DNA of 64,000 bases from QHWF01 sp036848175 (GTDB lineage: Bacteria; Acidobacteriota; Vicinamibacteria; Vicinamibacterales; CAVVIG01): the NCBI GenBank assembly GCA_036848175.1, contig DAIUKO010000001.1:1-64000 (forward strand), read 5' to 3'. This document shows, piece by piece, positions 8,411-15,573 of the stretch. The notes below the pieces were generated by a model. It searched no databases and was not told the DNA's origin. It was given only the letters and a program-made list of their open reading frames with translations. Every line of letters starts with the position of its first letter. The first letter of the stretch is position 1. A program made the translations under genes and the position numbers.

Positions 8411-11035
8411 ATGATCGGGGACACGCTTGGCCAATACCGGATCGTCGAGAAGATCGGCGAGGGCGGCATGGGCGTGGTCTACCGGGCACAAGACACACGC
8501 TTGAACCGCGCGGTGGCGATCAAGATCCTTCGCTCTGACGTGGCGACGGACTCCGACCGCCTGGCGCGTTTCCAGCGTGAGGCGCTCCTGCTGGCGGCAC
8601 TCAATCACCCGAATATCGCGGCTATATACGGTCTGGAAGAATACTCCGGCCAGGTCTTCCTGGTCCTGGAGCTTGTCGAAGGCGAGACCCTGGCGCATCG
8701 CATCGCGCGGGGCGCCCTCGCGACACGCGAGGTGATTGACATCGCGAGGCAGATTGCGCGTGCGATTGAGGAGGCGCACGACAAAGGCATCGTTCACCGA
8801 GACCTGAAGCCATCGAATGTGAAGGTCACGCCCGATGGTGTGATCAAGGTGCTCGACTTCGGACTGGCTAAGGCGTTGTCAGACGACGACTCGAAGCACG
8901 GTCCGAGCAGCGAGCAAGTGACTCGGGAATGGACCATTCTCGGCACTCCCGCGTATATGTCTCCGGAGCAGCGGCGTGGCCGGGCCGCGGACGCAACCGC
9001 GGATATCTGGGCCTTCGGCTGTGTGCTGTTCGAGATGCTCACCGGCGTCACGGCCTTCGGCGAATCGACACCCGCCGATGTGAGTGAGGCGGTGCTCCGC
9101 GGAGAAACGCCGTGGGCCGCGCTCGCGCCCGATGCTCCGGCGTCGCTGCGCGCACTCGTCAAGAGCTGCCTGGAGAGCAACCCCAGAAATCGTCTCCGTC
9201 ACATACGGGACGCACGTCTGCTCCTCGACCCCACGACGACAGAGCACGATGTACCAGTCGCGGACATCACCCGAGGAGCATCTCGGCTGCCCGCATGGCT
9301 GTCACCAGTCGCGATCGTCAGTCTGATTGTGGTGGGGCTGCTGGTTGGTCTGGCGCTACCGCGCTGGCTCGCACCGACCGAGCCGGTCGCCGCAATCCGG
9401 CTGCCGACCGCTCCTCCGTTCGATCTCAGGCCCACGTTCGCATTCGGACCTTCTGTGGCCGTGTCGCCGGATGGCCGCGCGGTCGTTTACGCGCTCGCGA
9501 CCGGCACGACCACGCTGCTCTATATCAAGCGCCTGGACGAGTTCGAGGCGCGGCCGATCGCCGGCACTCAGGGAGCGCGAAATCCTTTCTTCTCTCCGCT
9601 CGGCCAGTGGGTCGGCTTCTATGACGAAGTTCATCACAAGCTCAAGAAGGTCTCACTCGGCGGGGGCGAGCCAGTCGTCATCGCGGACAGCGACCTGCAG
9701 GGCGGCGCGGCGTGGGCGCCTGACGACACGATTCTGTTCGCGTCCTACCACGGTCTGGTGCGTGTGCCAGCTAACGGAGGAATTCCGCAGGCGGTGACCA
9801 AGGCCGAAGCAGGCCAGCATTGGTGGCCGACGCTGCTGCCGGGCGGCCGCATGGCGTTGTTCAGCAGGCTGCCGGCGCGTGGTTCATTCGACGACGCTGA
9901 TATCGTCGCCGTCGCATTGAACGGCGGCAGCCCGAAGGTCATTCTCCAGTCAGCGTATTTTCCTCACTATGCGCCGACCGGTCACCTCATCTTCGTGCAG
10001 GGCGACTCGGTCCTCGCGGCGCCGTTCGATCCGAAATCCCTATCGGTGACAGGGGCGGCTGTCACGTTGCTCAAGGGCGTCTGGACCAGTTCGTGGACCG
10101 GCTACGCTGATTTTGCGTTCTCCGACACGGGAACGCTCGTCTACGTCTCCGGCGGTCCGAATCCAAACAAGGCAAGCCTGGTCTCGGTCGATCGCGCCGG
10201 CAACGTCACTCCGCTGATCGACGAGCGACGGGCGTATCGGGTCCCCCGAGTTTCTCCTGACGGACTGCAGGTGGCGGTCGCGCTCGTCGACCAGCAAGTC
10301 GACGTCTGGACGTACGACCTCTCACGAAAGACGCTCAACCGGCTGACCGACTCGCCCAGCTGGGATGCGTACCCGCTATGGCAGCCGGGCACGCGATGGG
10401 TGACGTTCTCGTCGACGCGAGATGGTCTGGCGAGCATCTACCGGCAGGATCTCCGGAGTGGAACGGTGGAGAAACTGGTGGCGGCGGAAAACCCGACATT
10501 TCCGGACTCGTGGTCGCCGGACGGGCGGCTGCTCGCATACCACGAGGAGAGTCCTCACACCGGGTTCGATATCTGGATCTACTCGATGGATTCTCACAGC
10601 AGCAAACTATTCTTGCAGACGCCGTACAACGAGTCGGGCGCCGAGTTCTCGCCGGATGGCCGCTTCATCGCGTATCAATCGGGTGAAGCCGGTGGCCAAA
10701 CCGAGATTTACATACGGCCCTATCCCGAGGCGAATCCGCGGCGCAAAGTTTCCACAAACGGCGGGACCGCGCCGCGGTGGGGCTCCTACGGCAAGGAGCT
10801 CTTCTACAAGGTGGGCGGCAAACTCATGGCGTCGAGCATCGATAGGACGCCGGATCTCGTCGTCGGCACACCGCACGAACTCTTCAACGGTCCGTACGGC
10901 GCGTACGACGCGCTGCCGAGCGGCCAGTCGTTCGTCATGGTGAAGGAGATGGCCGACGGCGATCAGCCGACGCGGATCAACTTCGTCCTGAACTGGTTCG
11001 ACGAACTGAAGCGCCTGACGTCTGCGAAGCGATGA
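8411..11035 (+). CDS. Ser/Thr protein kinase fused to a TolB-like propeller
   Basis: An 874-residue protein. The ATG at 8411 gives the usual N-terminus for this family (MIGDTLGQYRIVEKIGEGG). Kinase domain about residues 10-275: glycine loop GEGGMGVVY, VAIKIL lysine, HRDLKPSNVK catalytic loop, DFGLAK, GTPAYMSPEQ. One transmembrane helix lies at about 297-318 (VAIVSLIVVGLLVGLALP). The rest is a predicted extracytoplasmic propeller of PD40/WD40-like blades (VSPDGRAVVYAL, RVSPDGLQVAVALV, WSPDGRLLAYHEE, FSPDGRFIAYQSG). This Hanks-type kinase-sensor fusion is common in Acidobacteriota and presumably senses a periplasmic signal. It ends 4 bp from the convergent micropeptide gene. Confidence 0.9.
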   Translation: MIGDTLGQYRIVEKIGEGGMGVVYRAQDTRLNRAVAIKILRSDVATDSDRLARFQREALLLAALNHPNIAAIYGLEEYSGQVFLVLELVEGETLAHRIARGALATREVIDIARQIARAIEEAHDKGIVHRDLKPSNVKVTPDGVIKVLDFGLAKALSDDDSKHGPSSEQVTREWTILGTPAYMSPEQRRGRAADATADIWAFGCVLFEMLTGVTAFGESTPADVSEAVLRGETPWAALAPDAPASLRALVKSCLESNPRNRLRHIRDARLLLDPTTTEHDVPVADITRGASRLPAWLSPVAIVSLIVVGLLVGLALPRWLAPTEPVAAIRLPTAPPFDLRPTFAFGPSVAVSPDGRAVVYALATGTTTLLYIKRLDEFEARPIAGTQGARNPFFSPLGQWVGFYDEVHHKLKKVSLGGGEPVVIADSDLQGGAAWAPDDTILFASYHGLVRVPANGGIPQAVTKAEAGQHWWPTLLPGGRMALFSRLPARGSFDDADIVAVALNGGSPKVILQSAYFPHYAPTGHLIFVQGDSVLAAPFDPKSLSVTGAAVTLLKGVWTSSWTGYADFAFSDTGTLVYVSGGPNPNKASLVSVDRAGNVTPLIDERRAYRVPRVSPDGLQVAVALVDQQVDVWTYDLSRKTLNRLTDSPSWDAYPLWQPGTRWVTFSSTRDGLASIYRQDLRSGTVEKLVAAENPTFPDSWSPDGRLLAYHEESPHTGFDIWIYSMDSHSSKLFLQTPYNESGAEFSPDGRFIAYQSGEAGGQTEIYIRPYPEANPRRKVSTNGGTAPRWGSYGKELFYKVGGKLMASSIDRTPDLVVGTPHELFNGPYGAYDALPSGQSFVMVKEMADGDQPTRINFVLNWFDELKRLTSAKR

Positions 11036-11039
11036 AGCG

Positions 11040-11162
11040 TTAGAACAAGTGCAAGACCCGGGAGGCGAAAAAAGTCAGGATCGCGCCGACCAGCACCCCG
11101 ATCCAGAACTCCTTTGAGGAAACGAGCTTCCTGAACTTCACCGGAAGACAGTCGCCGTTCAT
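11040..11162 (-). CDS. 40-residue membrane micropeptide coupled to a radical SAM gene
   Basis: The ATG at 11162 overlaps the TGA of the upstream radical SAM gene (ATGA, 4 bp), so translation is likely coupled. The peptide has a polar Lys/Arg-containing N-terminus (MNGDCLPVKFRKLVSSKEF) and one hydrophobic helix (WIGVLVGAILTFFASRV), ending HLF. There is one Cys at residue 5. No family is recognised. It may be a small membrane partner or a substrate of the radical SAM protein; that is inference from coupling only. The stop codon lies 4 bp from the convergent kinase gene. Confidence 0.6.
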   Translation of the reverse strand: MNGDCLPVKFRKLVSSKEFWIGVLVGAILTFFASRVLHLF

Positions 11163-12013
11163 TGCCACCCTCCTCGATCTCCCATGAACACATCATGGCG
11201 GAAGGCCCGTAGTCTGGCCCCGGCGACGATCGCGCCGATTCCGTCGTCCAGAACGTTCCCAACCGACACGAATCGAGAAAACACACAGGGATGGGCATAC
11301 CCATCGGAATCGACACAGAGCTTGCCGCTCCAGCATGCGCCGCAGAGTTCGCCGCGCGGCATGGTCGAGAGCGGCACGAACTGCTGCCCGCGCCCAACGC
11401 CTCGTACTCGATCGTTGTCGATGCGCTTGACACCGAGGCGCCGCAGAAACCTCTCTGTCTGCTTCAAATGCGCGGCGTTCTGTGGGAGCAGCACGATACC
11501 GGCCGCCATGCGCACCCTGCGGCTGGCCAGCTGGCGTATCCCCTCAACGGTCCGCTCGAAGCTGCCTCTATGACCCGTAATCTGGTCGTGAATCGCTGGA
11601 TCGATTGAATAGAAAGAGAAAAAGACGAGCGCGCCCAGCTTCTTGAACGTCTGAATGAGATCTTCGCGAAGCAACGTCGCGTTGGTGAAGACTTCGCACT
11701 GCCTGAACCCCACCTGGGTCGCGTGTTCGAGCAGCGATTGCAAGTCAGGGTGGATTGTCGGCTCACCGCCGATGAACTGCAGCCGTCGACAACCAAGCGC
11801 GTGCGCTTGGTCGATGACGCGGCACCAGTCGGCGAATGTCATCCGCTCGGTGAGCGGGAGATCGGGGCCCGAGCTCGCGTAGCAATGTGCGCAGGTGAGA
11901 TTGCAGCGGCGAGTGATTTCCAGCCAGAGGAACTCGAGGCCGTCCAGACAGCCGCATCTCACCCGCATTCTTTTCAGCGCGGTCAGGACCGGCGCTGCAG
12001 GCAGAAAAGCCAT
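11159..12013 (-). CDS. Radical SAM / SPASM-like protein, peptide-maturase type
   Basis: A 284-residue protein from the ATG at 12013. A TTG at 12100 is in frame, but it overlaps a strong -35 element and is unlikely to be the start. The radical SAM cluster motif CX3CX2C is seen in ITRRCNLTCAHCYASSGP near residue 28. Then come QFIGGEPTIHP (the SAM-binding GGEP) and FTNATLL. A short Cys-rich C-terminal region (CGACWSGKLC, then HPCVFSRFVSVGNV) resembles a reduced SPASM/twitch that holds an auxiliary cluster. Similar compact proteins are common in Actinobacteria beside small peptides, where RiPP maturation is suspected. Here the only coupled gene is the 40-residue peptide. A substrate is not proven. 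Confidence 0.75.
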   Translation of the reverse strand: MAFLPAAPVLTALKRMRVRCGCLDGLEFLWLEITRRCNLTCAHCYASSGPDLPLTERMTFADWCRVIDQAHALGCRRLQFIGGEPTIHPDLQSLLEHATQVGFRQCEVFTNATLLREDLIQTFKKLGALVFFSFYSIDPAIHDQITGHRGSFERTVEGIRQLASRRVRMAAGIVLLPQNAAHLKQTERFLRRLGVKRIDNDRVRGVGRGQQFVPLSTMPRGELCGACWSGKLCVDSDGYAHPCVFSRFVSVGNVLDDGIGAIVAGARLRAFRHDVFMGDRGGWQ

Positions 12014-12071
12014 ACGAAGACCGCCGTGTCCGATCGCCCCGTTGGTGGATGCCGTTTGGTGTGGTGGTGTG

Positions 12072-12100
12072 ACGCTACCCGGCATGCCAGCGAATGTCAA
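12072..12100 (-). promoter_or_regulatory. Sigma-70-like promoter of the radical SAM gene
   Basis: On the minus strand TTGACA (12100-12095) is followed after 17 nt by TAGCGT (12077-12072). The consensus -35 and correct spacing, about 60 nt before the chosen start codon, argue that transcription starts near 12065. They also argue against the upstream TTG start of the radical SAM gene. Confidence 0.5.
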
Positions 12101-12484
12101 ACGGATTCGCCGCTAGCGTTGGCAGGATGCCAGTCGCGTCCGCAACTCTTCGATGTTGTGGGTCTCGATGCTTCGGCAAGGTGCACCGCGAAGGCGATCA
12201 CAGAATCCATGTCGCCAACGTGCAGCGCGATCGCCTCGAGCTCGATCCGCGCTTCAATCTCGATTTCAATACGGCCTTTCCGACCGGACCGGCGCGGCCG
12301 CACGGAATGGCACTCAAGTAAGAACGACACGTCCAATCCGGTACGGCCCGTGCACCCTCTCGAGACGCCGACGGCTGCAACGAAAAAGCTCCAAAGACGC
12401 GGCCCAGGCGATGTCACTTTTGTGAGCGTGCCGCCAAATCTGTCGGGTGCAGGTTTGTGACACGTTCGATCTCGGGAGGGTCTT
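12101..12484. other. Intergenic region between radical SAM and fecR-like genes
   Basis: This 384-bp divergent region has short open frames on both strands but no well-supported gene. One minus-strand frame ending at 12097 reads as an acidic helix-like peptide (IEIEIEARIELEAIAL) followed by a polar tail with one Cys. It lacks a good start and ribosome site. GGGAGGG at 12474-12480 is the ribosome site of the next gene. Confidence 0.4.
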
Positions 12485-12937
12485 ATGTTCGGTCTTGGAA
12501 GGTCGGCCGGCGTCCTCACGATCGTTCTGGCAGCGGCGGCACCGGCGTTGGCGCAGGAGCCTGCTCCGGCGGGACACGTCAAGATTTCGTCCGGGACCGC
12601 GTTCATCGTGCGGCAGAACACCACCATTGCGGCGCGGCCGGGAGACGCGGTCTACGCGACCGACGCGCTCCGGACCGGCGCCGACGGCAGCGTCGGCGTG
12701 ACGCTGCAGGATGACACTCGCCTTTCAATCGGCCCGAGCAGCGAAGTCCGCCTCGAGCGCTACGTGTATGCGCCCGGTGAAGGCGGCTTCGGAATGGTTC
12801 TGAACTTCGTTCGTGGCATGGCGACCTACGTGTCGGGCCGCATGGCGAAGCTCGCGCCAAACTCCATCCGGCTCGAAACGCCGGCGGCGATCGTCGGCGT
12901 CCGCGGCACGACCGTCGCCGTCAAGGTCGATCCGTAG
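12485..12937 (+). CDS. Exported FecR-domain protein
   Basis: A 150-residue protein with a strong Shine-Dalgarno (GGGAGGG) and a signal peptide (AGVLTIVLAAAAPALAQ). The rest is a FecR domain: VYATDALRTGADGSVGVTL, DDTRLSIGPSSEVRLERY, SGRMAKLAPNSIRLETP, and the typical ending AAIVGVRGTTVAVKV. Stand-alone periplasmic FecR domains like this are not the TonB-coupled sigma regulators; they often sit beside OmpA and CHASE2 genes, as here. It is the first gene of a three-gene operon (25 bp, then 7 bp to the next genes). It probably acts in envelope sensing together with the CHASE2 protein; that role is inferred from the recurring neighbourhood. Confidence 0.85.
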   Translation: MFGLGRSAGVLTIVLAAAAPALAQEPAPAGHVKISSGTAFIVRQNTTIAARPGDAVYATDALRTGADGSVGVTLQDDTRLSIGPSSEVRLERYVYAPGEGGFGMVLNFVRGMATYVSGRMAKLAPNSIRLETPAAIVGVRGTTVAVKVDP

Positions 12938-12962
12938 CGTCGCGCGCGACTGAAGAGCAGTG

Positions 12963-13610
12963 ATGTCGACCGCAAGACCATCGGCCCTGTTAGTAGCGAT
13001 TTCCCTCTTGCTGATGGCCGGATGCGGTCCCAAGCGTGTGGTGGTTGTGCAGCCGGCGCGGCCGACCACGCCGCCGACGTTGATCGTGCTGCTGCCGGAT
13101 CCGGAGAGCGGCATCACCGGACGGATTCGCGTGACCGACGAATTTGGATCCGTCGACGTGGCCACGCCGCGCGCCGCCACGCGCGTCATGGCCAATGCCG
13201 CTCCCGGACCGATCAGTACGATGAGCGAAGCCGAAGTGAACCGGATATTCGGGCCGGCGCTCGCGGCGCTGCCGCCCCCGTCGCGACACTTCACGTTGCA
13301 TTTCCGCTTCGAGTCCGACGTGCTCACCGCCGAATCGACCGCGCTCGTCCCGGAGGTTGTGAAGACCGTGAAGCAGTACGCAGTTCCAGAGGTCATTGTC
13401 GTCGGACACACTGACACGATGGGCGATGCCAAGACGAACCTCTCGCTCGGGCGGAAACGGGCGAGGACCGTCAGCGACATCCTGGTGAAGGCGGGCCTCG
13501 CGCCGACGATGATCGAAGTGACCTCGCACGGCGAAGGCGATCTGCTCGTCAAGACCGCCGACAACACTCCCGAGCCGCGCAACCGCCGCGTCGAGATCAC
13601 GGTGAGGTAA
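12963..13610 (+). CDS. OmpA-family lipoprotein
   Basis: A 215-residue protein from the ATG at 12963 (a GTG directly before it is possible). A lipoprotein signal with lipobox LMAGC places the lipidated Cys at residue 21. The C-terminal half (about residues 108-213) is an OmpA-like peptidoglycan-binding domain: LHFRFESDVLTAES, VVGHTDTMGDAKTNLSLGR, and the ending PRNRRVEITVR. It is likely an outer-membrane lipoprotein that contacts peptidoglycan. It lies between the fecR-like and CHASE2-HD-GYP genes in an operon. Confidence 0.9.
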   Translation: MSTARPSALLVAISLLLMAGCGPKRVVVVQPARPTTPPTLIVLLPDPESGITGRIRVTDEFGSVDVATPRAATRVMANAAPGPISTMSEAEVNRIFGPALAALPPPSRHFTLHFRFESDVLTAESTALVPEVVKTVKQYAVPEVIVVGHTDTMGDAKTNLSLGRKRARTVSDILVKAGLAPTMIEVTSHGEGDLLVKTADNTPEPRNRRVEITVR

Positions 13611-13617
13611 CCGCATC

Positions 13618-15570
13618 TTGCTGTTTGCGAAGGGCGCGTCACGACGCCGGCTCGTTTTCTGGTGGGGCGTCGTCCTCGTGCTGGTCACCGCACTGCTCAG
13701 CGTCATTCGACCGGCGTTTCTCGCGCGGCTGGATGATTCCGTCTACGACGTCCTGCTGCGAGCGACGCCAACGAGGGCGCCAGGCCAGAAGGTTGCCATT
13801 GTCGACGTCGACGATCGCAGCCTGTCATCGATCGGTCAGTGGCCGTGGCGGCGGGACGTCGTCGGCCGGTTGATCACGCACCTGCGGAAGACCGGTGTAT
13901 CCGTGATCGCGCTGGACATCATCTTCGCCGAACCGGATCGCTTCGATCCGTCTTCTGCAGACGCCGAAGCACCAGCGGGTGGAACCGTGTCGCCGGATAC
14001 GGCGCTCGCCGGCGTGCTTCGCGAGGGTCGCGTCATCCTCGGCTACGGGCTCACGTTCGACCCCGCGCCGCGGGCGCAAACAGTCTGCGCACTCCGTCCG
14101 ATCGGCCTGCCGATCGTCCGGCCGCCCGACGAAACGACGCACGAACCGCTCTTCCGCGCGACAGGTGCTGTCTGCAACCTGCCGATCCTCGCCGAAGCGG
14201 CGAACGCTTCGGGTTTTCTCAACGCGGCTCCCGACGCCGATGGCATCCTCCGGCGCGTCCCGCTCGTCGCCGAGTTCGACGGTCGCCGATATCCGAGCCT
14301 CGCCCTCGCCGCGGTCGCGGCCACCACCGGCGCACGCGACATCGGACTGCGGGTCGCCAACGTGAACGCCTCCGCGCTGACGATCGACGACCGGAGCGTG
14401 CCGGTCGACGGCAAGGCGAATCTCTTGCTGCGCTATCGAGGGAAGAAGCACACGTTCCCGTATTTCTCGGCCGCGGATGTGTTGACGGATCAGATCCCCG
14501 ACGGCGCGCTGCGCGGCAAGATCGTATTGGTCGGGACGACCGCGCTCGGGACTCGCGAGGTGGTGGCGACGCCGCTCGATACGCTGTTCGCCGGTGTGGA
14601 AGTGCAAGCCACCGTCGTCGACAACCTTCTGCAGCAGGACTTCATCAGTCGATCCGCGTTCGGGCCGACGTTCGAAACCCTGGTCGTGCTCCTTCTCGGG
14701 ATTGCGATGGCGGTGCTGGTCGCACGAATCGGTATCACGTCCGGCATCGTCGGCGGCGCGGCGGCGGGTATCGCGGCGCTGTGGTGGGGAAGCGAGTGGC
14801 TGCTGTCGACGCGCGGCGTGTTCGTGTCGCCACTGTTCCCGACCATTGGCGTGGTGGCCGCGCATGCGGCGATGACGCTCGCGAAGTTCACGGTCGAGCG
14901 CAAGCGCGCAGACGTCGCCAGCCGCGAAAAGACGTCGGCGCAGCGTTTGATGGTGCAGGCGCTCCTCTCGTTGACCGAAGTCAGAGACGCCGAAACGGGC
15001 CGCCATTCACGCCGCACGCAGCGCTATGCCCGTCTGCTCGCAGAGGAGCTCGCGACGCAGCCCGACTTTCGCACCTATCTCACGCCCGAGCGGATCGATC
15101 TCCTCTCGAGTCTGGCGCCGCTGCACGACATCGGGAAAGTGGGCGTTCCCGATCGCGTCCTCAACAAGCCGGGTCCGCTGACGCCGGAGGAGCTCACGGA
15201 AATGCGCGCCCATCCGACGCTCGGCCGCGAGGTCATTCTCAGAGCCGAAGCGCGCGTCGGCGGCGTGCGCGACGATGCGACGCTCGCGATGGCGAAGGAG
15301 ATCGTCTACACCCACCACGAGCGGTGGGATGGAACCGGGTATCCGCAGGGCCTGCGCGGCACTTCCATTCCCGTCGCCGGCCGCGTGATGGCGGTCGTCG
15401 ACGTCTACGATGCCGCCTGCGCCCGGGACCTTTACGCCAAGTCACTCTCGCACGACGCGACAGTCGATTTGATCGTGCGCGGCAAAGGCACCCACTTCGA
15501 CCCCGCCGTCGTCGACGCGTTCCTCAGCGTCGCGAGTCAGTTCAAGATCGCCTCAGCCATCGCCGACTGA
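13618..15570 (+). CDS. CHASE2 sensor with HD-GYP phosphodiesterase output
   Basis: A 650-residue protein starting at TTG 13618, 7 bp after the OmpA gene, with GAGG upstream. An N-terminal membrane helix (VVLVLVTALLSVI) leads into an extracytoplasmic CHASE2 domain (VAIVDVDDRSLSSIGQWPW, RDVVGRLITHL, ALDIIFAEPD). Three hydrophobic helices follow at about 350-440. The cytoplasmic HD-GYP domain spans about 460-640: ETGRHSRRTQRYARLLA, LHDIGKVGVPDRVL, HPTLGREVI and HHERWDGTGYP. HD-GYP domains hydrolyse cyclic di-GMP; the HD and GYP residues are intact, so activity is likely. It would link an envelope signal to cyclic di-GMP turnover. It ends 3 bp from the convergent peptidase gene. Confidence 0.9.
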   Translation: MLFAKGASRRRLVFWWGVVLVLVTALLSVIRPAFLARLDDSVYDVLLRATPTRAPGQKVAIVDVDDRSLSSIGQWPWRRDVVGRLITHLRKTGVSVIALDIIFAEPDRFDPSSADAEAPAGGTVSPDTALAGVLREGRVILGYGLTFDPAPRAQTVCALRPIGLPIVRPPDETTHEPLFRATGAVCNLPILAEAANASGFLNAAPDADGILRRVPLVAEFDGRRYPSLALAAVAATTGARDIGLRVANVNASALTIDDRSVPVDGKANLLLRYRGKKHTFPYFSAADVLTDQIPDGALRGKIVLVGTTALGTREVVATPLDTLFAGVEVQATVVDNLLQQDFISRSAFGPTFETLVVLLLGIAMAVLVARIGITSGIVGGAAAGIAALWWGSEWLLSTRGVFVSPLFPTIGVVAAHAAMTLAKFTVERKRADVASREKTSAQRLMVQALLSLTEVRDAETGRHSRRTQRYARLLAEELATQPDFRTYLTPERIDLLSSLAPLHDIGKVGVPDRVLNKPGPLTPEELTEMRAHPTLGREVILRAEARVGGVRDDATLAMAKEIVYTHHERWDGTGYPQGLRGTSIPVAGRVMAVVDVYDAACARDLYAKSLSHDATVDLIVRGKGTHFDPAVVDAFLSVASQFKIASAIAD

Positions 15571-15573
15571 GCG

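Noticed and set aside
12013..12100. TTG start at 12100 for the radical SAM gene
   Set aside because: The TTG is part of a TTGACA -35 box with a matching -10 downstream, so it would lie upstream of the transcript start.
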